A DNA stretch of 64,000 nt from Candidatus Accumulibacter contiguus (GTDB lineage: Bacteria; Pseudomonadota; Gammaproteobacteria; Burkholderiales; Rhodocyclaceae): contig NZ_SPMX01000017.1 in assembly GCF_012940005.1 (NCBI RefSeq), positions 39,225 to 103,224 of the forward strand, written 5' to 3'. The notes beneath the pieces were generated by a model. It searched no databases, was not told the origin of the DNA, and saw only the letters and a list, made by a program, of their open reading frames with translations. This document shows, one piece after another, positions 57,499-64,000 of this stretch; the first letter of the stretch is position 1; every line of letters begins with the position of its first letter. A program made the position numbers and the translations under genes.

Positions 57499-59127
57499 AT
57501 GGTTTCACTATTGTCTGAACCCTGGATGCCTGTGCGGTGCCGTGACGGCAGCCGAATGTGGATTGCCCCGGATCGCTTATCCGATCCTGACCTTCTGGCA
57601 TTCGATGCTGACCGGCCCGATTTCAACGGTGCGCTGGCGCAGTTTGCTGTGGGTCTGTTGCAGAGCAGCACCCCCATGAATAGCGAGACGGCATGGGGTA
57701 AATGGTTTGCAGAGCCGCCGCCGGCGAACGTTCTGAGCGAATGGTTTGCGCCCCTCGCCCCGGCTTTCGAACTGGATGCTGAGGGGGCTCGCTTTATGCA
57801 GGACTTCAGCCTGACCGCTGAAGAAGGGGTATCCAATGAGATCGGTACGTTGCTCATCGAAACGCCTGGTGAAAACGCGCTCAAGAACAATAGCGATCAT
57901 TTCATCAAGCGCGGACGCATCTCGGCCATGTGCCCGCATTGCGCTGCCACCGCCTTGTTGACCCTGCAGATCAATGCGCCAGCGGGAGGTGTCGGGAACC
58001 GGACCGGGCTGCGCGGTGGAGGGCCATTGACTACCCTGGTCGTCAGCATGTCGATCGATGGACCTACCCGTTCCCTGTGGCATGACTTGTGGCTCAACGT
58101 ACGCGATCGCAGAGGGTTTCTGGGTCTGTGCGGTGATGCCGGCAAGTCAGCACTGTACTTCCGTTTTCCGTGGATGAACGATATGTCAGCTATCCAGAAA
58201 ACGGGTGGTGAGACTACGCCTGTCCAGGTGCATCCGGATCAGGTGTTTTGGGCCATGCCGCGTCGCATACGCCTGGACTTCGACACCGTTTGCAGCGGTG
58301 AATGTGACGTCTGTGGTCGAGCCAGCAAACAACTGATCGGACAATACATCGCCAAAAACTACGGCTTCAATTACAAGGGAGCCTGGCTCCACCCCTTCTC
58401 ACCGTACTATGAGACCAAGGAAGAGTGGCTGCCACTGCATCCGCAGCCTGGCGGCTTCGGCTATCGCCACTGGCTCGGCTGGGTGTTTGGACAAAGCACC
58501 GGCAAGAAGAAGCAGCGGCGCGCCAGCGTGGTGGAACATGCGCTCGCCCACCGACGTGGGGAATTGCGTCTGTGGGCTTTCGGCTATGACATGGACAATA
58601 TGAAGCCACGTTGCTGGTACGAAGCGACCATGCCGCTCTATGGCCTGGCCGACTGTGATGAAGATGCCCAGCAATGGGTGGAGTCGCAGGTGGAGATTTG
58701 GCTCGCGGGCGCCGATTTGGCGGCGTTCTACCTGCGCTCTGCCGTCAAGGATGCCTGGTTTGGCGCAGACGCGCGTGGGGATTTCAGTGCCATTGATGCG
58801 GCTTTCTGGAACGTGACCGAATCTGCTTTCTATATGCAGTTGCAGGAAGTGATCGATCTCACCCGACAGGGTCTCGAGGGCGACATGCTGCAAGTTCGGC
58901 AGAGATGGCACCAGGTACTGATGAAAACTGTCGCTTCGCTATTCGATGAGGTATTTGTTGGAGCCGGCCAGGTGGAGCGGCAAAAGCCTCAACGCGTGGC
59001 CCTGGCATACCAGCAACTAAATAGAAACATGCGTGGGCCGAAAATGCGGCAGGCCCTTCATCTGCCGTCATCCGTAACCGATAAACCAAGGTCAAGCAAG
59101 AAGGTCACACAAATGGCCGCCATCTGA
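57499..59127 (+). CDS. casA: Type I-E Cascade large subunit CasA/Cse1 (Cas8e)
   Basis: A 542-residue large subunit that recognises the PAM and recruits Cas3. The N-terminus LLSEPWMPVRCRDG is typical of Cse1. A putative zinc cluster is visible as CPHC (about residues 143-146) with CSGECDVC (about 268-275). The start ATG at 57499 has AAGGG 6 bases upstream; an ATG two codons earlier is too close to it. The stop overlaps the start of a palindromic repeat, separating it from casB. Confidence 0.95.
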   Translation: MVSLLSEPWMPVRCRDGSRMWIAPDRLSDPDLLAFDADRPDFNGALAQFAVGLLQSSTPMNSETAWGKWFAEPPPANVLSEWFAPLAPAFELDAEGARFMQDFSLTAEEGVSNEIGTLLIETPGENALKNNSDHFIKRGRISAMCPHCAATALLTLQINAPAGGVGNRTGLRGGGPLTTLVVSMSIDGPTRSLWHDLWLNVRDRRGFLGLCGDAGKSALYFRFPWMNDMSAIQKTGGETTPVQVHPDQVFWAMPRRIRLDFDTVCSGECDVCGRASKQLIGQYIAKNYGFNYKGAWLHPFSPYYETKEEWLPLHPQPGGFGYRHWLGWVFGQSTGKKKQRRASVVEHALAHRRGELRLWAFGYDMDNMKPRCWYEATMPLYGLADCDEDAQQWVESQVEIWLAGADLAAFYLRSAVKDAWFGADARGDFSAIDAAFWNVTESAFYMQLQEVIDLTRQGLEGDMLQVRQRWHQVLMKTVASLFDEVFVGAGQVERQKPQRVALAYQQLNRNMRGPKMRQALHLPSSVTDKPRSSKKVTQMAAI

Positions 59128-59172
59128 CGGTCATGGCTGTTGCAGGCATCCTCGATCATGGAAGCCATGACC
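59127..59172 (+). repeat. 48-bp palindromic repeat, copy B
   Basis: It begins ACGGTCATGGCTGTTGCAGG and continues CATCCTCGATCATGGAAGCC before ATGACC. It is like copy A but with more changes in the right arm. It lies in the casA-casB gap. Confidence 0.7.
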
Positions 59173-59318
59173 ATGTCCCTTCCTTGCTGGGCGCATTCCG
59201 GCTGGCACGCCGGAATTGTTCGATAGGCACGGAGCCATGCTCCGCGAATTTCCCATCTCGCCTCCCGACCCCCCAAGCGGGCGAGGGGAGCCCTTCGACA
59301 AGGCTCAGGGCAGGATTC

Positions 59319-59342
59319 GTGAGTCGCTGACGCGACTTTCAC
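59319..59342 (+). repeat. Dispersed hairpin repeat, copy 2
   Basis: GTGAGTCGC-TGAC-GCGACTTTCAC forms a hairpin with a small AA bulge. It is followed by the casB ribosome binding site (AAGGAG). Identical in 22 bases to 33049-33070. Confidence 0.65.
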
Positions 59343-59357
59343 ATTAAGGAGTCCCGT

Positions 59358-59858
59358 ATGGCTGTTTACTTCACGAAAGACGAAGGGAGTGGCAAGGTCT
59401 TGTTCGACTGGTGGGAAAATTTGGACCAGGATCGCGCGAGTCGCGCGGTGCTGCGCAGAGCATCGTCACCCACTGAGATCGCGTTGCTCCCTGCTTATCA
59501 AAGGTTATGCAGGCGTTTGGGCGCGCTGAACTGGAAGGCGTGGGAAAGGGATCGATTTGCCGTCGTCGTCGGTGTGCTGTCGCATATAAAAGCCAACGAC
59601 GCACGCTCACCGGCGCAGGCCATGAGCAAGCATGAGCCTGTCAAGCCGGGAGACAAACCTCCCGTCAGCGAACTGCGCTTCATGCGACTGCTCGATTCCC
59701 CCGACCCGGATTCCCTGTTTTCGGGCATGCGCCGCGTTCTTCCCCTGATGCGCAGCGTCGATGTCATCGTGCTGGCAAATGATCTGATGCACTGGGGCGA
59801 TGCGGTCAAGAAAAAGTGGGCTTATAGCTATGAGTGGCCTGATGAATCCGTTCGCTAA
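59358..59858 (+). CDS. casB: Type I-E Cascade small subunit CasB/Cse2 (Cas11)
   Basis: A 166-residue helical protein that stabilises the R-loop; two copies are found in Cascade. DWWENLDQDRASRAVLRRA and LPAYQRLC are typical. AAGGAG lies 7 bases before the ATG. The gap of 230 bases from casA is filled by two repeat elements, which is unusual in a cas operon. Confidence 0.93.
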   Translation: MAVYFTKDEGSGKVLFDWWENLDQDRASRAVLRRASSPTEIALLPAYQRLCRRLGALNWKAWERDRFAVVVGVLSHIKANDARSPAQAMSKHEPVKPGDKPPVSELRFMRLLDSPDPDSLFSGMRRVLPLMRSVDVIVLANDLMHWGDAVKKKWAYSYEWPDESVR

Positions 59859-59891
59859 ATTCTTTCTCAACTCTTTTCAGGAAAACACGCG

Positions 59892-60956
59892 ATGTCACGC
59901 TTTGTTCAGCTTCACGTTCTGACCAGCTATCCACCCTCCAACCTGAATCGCGACGATACCGGTCGCCCAAAAACCGCGTTGATGGGCAATGCGACGCGCT
60001 TGCGTCTCTCATCGCAAAGCCAGAAGCGCGCGTGGAGAACCTCGGACATTTTCGAGATTTCCCTGGCGGGGCACCTCGGTAAGCGCACCAAGTGGATGGG
60101 CAAGGAAATCTTCAAGGCGCTCAAGACTGCCGGCATTACAGAAAAAGCCGCCCGCGAATGGACGAAGGCCATCGCAGCTCGTTTCGGGAAGCTGAAATCG
60201 GACAAGAAGACGGAAAATGACGAGGATCTGGAGATTGAGCAATTGGCACACTTCAGCCCGGAAGAAATAGCCGCCATTGAAACCCTGACCAACCAGTGTG
60301 CTGAACGTGGCAGCGCCCCGACTCAAGACGAGTTGGCGCTTCTAAGCAAGCCCAGGCGTGCCGTGGACATTGCCATGTTCGGCCGTATGCTGGCCGATAC
60401 ACCGGCATTCAATGTCGAGGCTGCTGTGCAGGTGTCGCATGCGATTACCGTGCACAAGGCGGCAGTGGAAGATGACTACTTTGTCGCCGTGGATGACCTG
60501 AACAATGGTCAGGTGGACAGTGGCGCTTCGCACATCGGTGAACGCGGCTACGGCGCTGGCCTGTTCTACCTCTATCTGTGCATTGACCGGGAATTGCTGA
60601 AAGAAAACCTCGGCGGTGACGAGGCACTCACCGCCAGATCCCTGGAAGCCCTGGTCAATGCCGTGACCAAGGTATCTCCGACCGGCATGCAAAACAGCTT
60701 CGCCTCTCGCGCCTATGCCAGCTATGTGCTGGCCGAAAAAGGCAATCAGCAGCCACGTTCGCTGGCGCAAGCTTTTCTCAAACCGGTCAAACCATATGAC
60801 GAACAGGACATGCTGGCAGAGGCAGTGAAGGCCATGACCAAGCGCTATGAAAATTTCGACAAGGTATATGGCAAGTGCGCGGAGCTGCGCTACCACATTG
60901 ATGTGGAGAAGGGAGAAGGCACGCTGCCGGAACTCGTCGCCTTCGTACAAAGTTGA
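59892..60956 (+). CDS. casC: Type I-E Cascade backbone CasC/Cas7e
   Basis: A 354-residue RAMP protein; six copies line the crRNA. The N-terminus VQLHVLTSYPPSNLNRDDTG and the block LRLSSQSQKRAWR are family hallmarks, as is RAVDIAMFGRMLAD. It is full length. GGAA lies upstream of the ATG. The casD start follows the stop by 5 bases. Confidence 0.95.
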   Translation: MSRFVQLHVLTSYPPSNLNRDDTGRPKTALMGNATRLRLSSQSQKRAWRTSDIFEISLAGHLGKRTKWMGKEIFKALKTAGITEKAAREWTKAIAARFGKLKSDKKTENDEDLEIEQLAHFSPEEIAAIETLTNQCAERGSAPTQDELALLSKPRRAVDIAMFGRMLADTPAFNVEAAVQVSHAITVHKAAVEDDYFVAVDDLNNGQVDSGASHIGERGYGAGLFYLYLCIDRELLKENLGGDEALTARSLEALVNAVTKVSPTGMQNSFASRAYASYVLAEKGNQQPRSLAQAFLKPVKPYDEQDMLAEAVKAMTKRYENFDKVYGKCAELRYHIDVEKGEGTLPELVAFVQS

Positions 60957-60961
60957 AAGCC

Positions 60962-61720
60962 ATGGATTTTCTGGTCTTTCAACTGCAGGCGCCGCTGGCG
61001 TCCTGGGGCGGCGCAGCGGTGGGCGAGTATCGCGGCAGCTACGAGTATCCCGGTGAATCAGCCCTGCTCGGCTTGCTGGCCGCCGCACTCGGCATCCGGC
61101 GCGAGGAGGATTCGACGTTGGCAGGACTGAGGCAAGGCTATGGGTTTGCCGTCGGCGTGCAAGACGGGGGCACCTTGCTGCGGGATTACCACACGGCCCA
61201 GGTGCCGGGACGTGCGGCACTGAAGGGGCGGCCGCAGGCGACGCGACGTGACGAGTTGGCGGTGCCAAAGCGCGAGTTGAACACCATCCTGTCAACACGG
61301 GATTATCGGCAAAATGCCGCGTGCGTCGTGGCGGTGCAGGCGCGCGTAGACGCGCCGTATCCTTTGGATACCTTGGCAGGCGCGTTGCGAACGCCGCGCT
61401 TTGTACTGTATCTGGGGCGCAAAGCCTGTCCGCCTGCAGCTCCTCTGTACCCGACAGTGATCAATGCCGATTCGGCGCGGGCTGCCTTCGAACAATACCT
61501 GGCGCGGCTTGAACAGTTGCATTTGGCGCATCCGGATGCTCGGGGGCGCTCGCTCTTGGAGGATGTGGCTCCGTTGGTACGAATCGCCTGGTCCGACGGT
61601 GTCGCTGCCGGTGTAAATCCCGATCTCAGCGTGCCACGCAAGGATCGCGTGATTCGTCGCAAGGGCTGGCAGTTTGGTGATCGCACCGAGCATATCTGGT
61701 TGCGGAACGAAGGAGTGTGA
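60962..61720 (+). CDS. casD: Type I-E Cascade subunit CasD/Cas5e
   Basis: A 252-residue RAMP protein that caps the crRNA 5' handle. LVFQLQAPLASWGGAAVGEY and YPGESALLGLLAAALGI are typical. The ATG at 60962 is preferred; a TTG at 60953 overlapping the casC stop would add three residues. casE follows directly with AGGAG at the end of this gene. Confidence 0.94.
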   Translation: MDFLVFQLQAPLASWGGAAVGEYRGSYEYPGESALLGLLAAALGIRREEDSTLAGLRQGYGFAVGVQDGGTLLRDYHTAQVPGRAALKGRPQATRRDELAVPKRELNTILSTRDYRQNAACVVAVQARVDAPYPLDTLAGALRTPRFVLYLGRKACPPAAPLYPTVINADSARAAFEQYLARLEQLHLAHPDARGRSLLEDVAPLVRIAWSDGVAAGVNPDLSVPRKDRVIRRKGWQFGDRTEHIWLRNEGV

Positions 61721-61722
61721 CC

Positions 61723-62407
61723 ATGTACTTCACCGTGATCACGCCATCGCCCGGCAGAGAACGCGAGGCAGCGCATCAGCGGGCGATAGGCCCTTACGCC
61801 GAACATCAATGGCTGTGGCACTTTTTTCCTGCGGCAGAGAACTCCCCCAGGGATTTTCTGTTCCGGAGAATGGACATTGACGGCCTTCCGCGTTTTTACC
61901 TTGTCTCGAAACGATCTCCGCAACTACTGAATGGCGCTTGGCGCGTCCAGACGCGAGAATATTCGCCACGTCTTGCCGCAGGCGCGTTCTTACGCTTCGA
62001 CCTCCGGGCAAATCCAGTCGTCACGATCAGTAGGGACGGAAAGTCTGCACGTCACGATGTCGTCATGCAGGAAAAAAAAACGCCTGCTCGCAGAACGCGG
62101 TCTTGCCTGCTGGAATCAGTGGAAAGGGAACGACAGGCCCGCGCTCCATGAACTGGTGAGTGATACCTGTGGGCAATGGCTGTTCTCCAGATCTCCGCGG
62201 CTGGGTTTCGAAATCGTGCAGGAAAGCCTGTTGGTAGAAGCTTATACGCAGCACGCCGAGAAGAAGGGGAGTCTGCGGTTCAGCAGCGTGGATTTTTCCG
62301 GGGTATTGAGAGTGACTGATGCTGCGGCATTTTCTGATGCTTTGTACGGTGGCATTGGGCATGCAAAAGCATTTGGCTGTGGCCTGTTGCTGGTGCGTGC
62401 GGCATGA
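61723..62407 (+). CDS. casE: Type I-E crRNA endonuclease CasE/Cas6e, +1 frameshift at an A9 run
   Basis: Processes the CRISPR transcript by cutting 3' of the repeat hairpin. The 5' part (MYFTVITPSPGREREAAHQR) stays in frame to an A9 run at 62072-62080, after which the frame reads to a premature TGA at 62149-62151. The C-terminal half continues in the next frame: RLLAERGLACWNQW to GIGHAKAFGCGLLLVRA, with the glycine-rich loop of the family. A8 would restore one protein of about 227 residues. The length of 685 nt is 3n+1. The start ATG at 61723 has AGGAG 7 bases upstream. Confidence 0.85.
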
Positions 62408-62437
62408 TCTACGGGTTTACAGCCAAGACAGGTTCAT

Positions 62438-62461
62438 GTGAAAGTCGCGTATGCGACTCAC
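62438..62461 (-). repeat. Dispersed hairpin repeat, copy 3 (inverted)
   Basis: GTGAAAGTCGC-GTAT-GCGACTCAC is the reverse complement of the hairpin at 59319-59342 except in the loop. It lies in the casE-cas1 gap. Confidence 0.65.
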
Positions 62462-62467
62462 GAATCT

Positions 62468-62493
62468 CCCCTCCCCCCTCGCGGGGGGAGGGG
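62468..62493. repeat. 11-bp G/C hairpin in the casE-cas1 gap
   Basis: CCCCTCCCCCC and GGGGGGAGGGG are perfect inverted repeats around a TCGC loop. No T-run follows. It could attenuate transcription into cas1-cas2. Confidence 0.6.
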
Positions 62494-62508
62494 TTGGGGG
62501 GAGAGGGA

Positions 62509-62558
62509 AACGGTCATGACTTTCATGATCGGGGGTGCCTGGAAAAGTCATGACCGTT
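62509..62558 (-). repeat. 48-bp palindromic repeat, copy C (inverted)
   Basis: ACGGTCATGACTTTCATGAT at the left and AAAAGTCATGACCGT at the right. Read on the minus strand it matches copy A at nearly every position. It ends about 20 bases before cas1. Confidence 0.8.
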
Positions 62559-62576
62559 AGCTAGGGAGCTTTATTC

Positions 62577-63780
<1,204 letters not shown>

Positions 63781-63869
63781 CAATTCGGAAAATGGCATTT
63801 ACATGTCTTGTTGTTGGTAGAATTTGAAGGCCAAATACTTCCATGAAAAATCATGGTGATGGAAGAAGT
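63781..63869 (+). promoter_or_regulatory. CRISPR leader
   Basis: An AT-rich 89-base stretch between cas2 and the first repeat. An extended -10-like TGGTAGAAT is at 63816-63823. An inverted repeat, CTTCCAT (63838-63844) with ATGGAAG (63859-63865), with CATGA/TCATG inside it, lies just before the first repeat and may serve in integration or transcription. Confidence 0.7.
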
Positions 63870-64000
63870 GTGTTCCCCGCAGGCGCGGGGATGAACCGCA
63901 GTCTAACCCTCAGCCTGCCAGCAATGGCAGGTGTTCCCCGCAGGCGCGGGGATGAACCGCCCTGTAAGGGCCAGCGTTGGAGTCGCTACTAGTGTTCCCC
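63870..64000 (+). CRISPR. Type I-E CRISPR array (start only; runs off the window)
   Basis: Repeat of 29 nt, GTGTTCCCCGCAGGCGCGGG plus GATGAACCG, at 63870-63898 and 63931-63959, with a third beginning at 63992. Two spacers of 32 nt (63899-63930 and 63960-63991). The repeat hairpin CCCCGC/GCGGGG has an AGGC loop. The transcription direction is taken as plus, from the cas2-side leader. Confidence 0.97.

Noticed and set aside
57265..57516. Small plus-strand open frame starting MRNTAIS in the cas3-casA gap
   Set aside because: No ribosome binding site and it runs through the casA promoter. Kept only as an alternative (CreT-like toxin) in the mini-CRISPR finding.

Overview
The window is GC-rich, densely packed chromosomal DNA from a betaproteobacterium. 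An affinity to Rhodocyclales (Accumulibacter-like) is my inference from gene content; there is no rRNA in the window to confirm it. I found no rRNA or tRNA genes.

Layout. (1) Positions 1-7135, minus strand: an overlapping operon of DNA methyltransferase, AAA ATPase, TOPRIM-like protein, HsdS-like specificity protein and NERD/protein-kinase protein. Its gene order fits the Methylation-Associated Defence System (MADS, mad2-mad6), with a mad1 stub in front; the rest lies beyond position 1. Two of its genes carry +1 homopolymer frameshifts. (2) 7.1-11.1 kb: LysE-type exporter, HD protein, and an overlapping trio of sterol-desaturase-like, polysaccharide deacetylase and beta-propeller genes. (3) 11.4-13.4 kb: a GH13 amylase. 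(4) 13.5-21.2 kb: glyoxalase, YgjP, plsC, gmhB, glyS, glyQ, lnt and corC. (5) 21.3-28.7 kb: a glycogen/hexose-phosphate cluster (DUF1015, glgA, glgC, pgm, pgi). (6) 29-43.5 kb: hemerythrin, lexA with an SOS box, cardiolipin synthase, a CurA-type reductase, an AidB-like acyl-CoA dehydrogenase, a PlpD-like patatin, selO, a TerB-like protein, and an envelope two-component system next to a Spy-like gene. (7) 43.5-51.4 kb: SGNH hydrolase, a molybdenum hydroxylase with its maturation genes, GST, DUF2917 and a LysR regulator. (8) 51.4-54.4 kb: an erosion zone with an IS3 orfA stub, palindromic repeats, a MITE-like element, a broken YihY/BrkB gene, three small stress/membrane genes and a dead DUF6399-family transposase. 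(9) 54.4-64 kb: a complete type I-E CRISPR-Cas locus (cas3, casA-E, cas1, cas2, leader and the start of the array). casE is frameshifted in an A9 run.

The most interesting signal is between cas3 and casA. Two degenerate copies of the locus's own 29-nt CRISPR repeat lie on the minus strand. Both keep a 6-bp hairpin, partly through compensating changes, and they are separated by exactly 33 nt. The first 17 nt of that pseudo-spacer match the region just upstream of the casA promoter at 15 positions, with an AAG type I-E PAM correctly placed. This looks like a Cas-regulating guide (CreR-like) that would let Cascade repress its own operon.

In overview, a MADS-type modification/kinase defence operon and a self-regulated type I-E CRISPR locus bracket about 45 kb of housekeeping, envelope and storage-metabolism genes. 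Repeats and decayed insertion sequences cluster at and inside the CRISPR locus.
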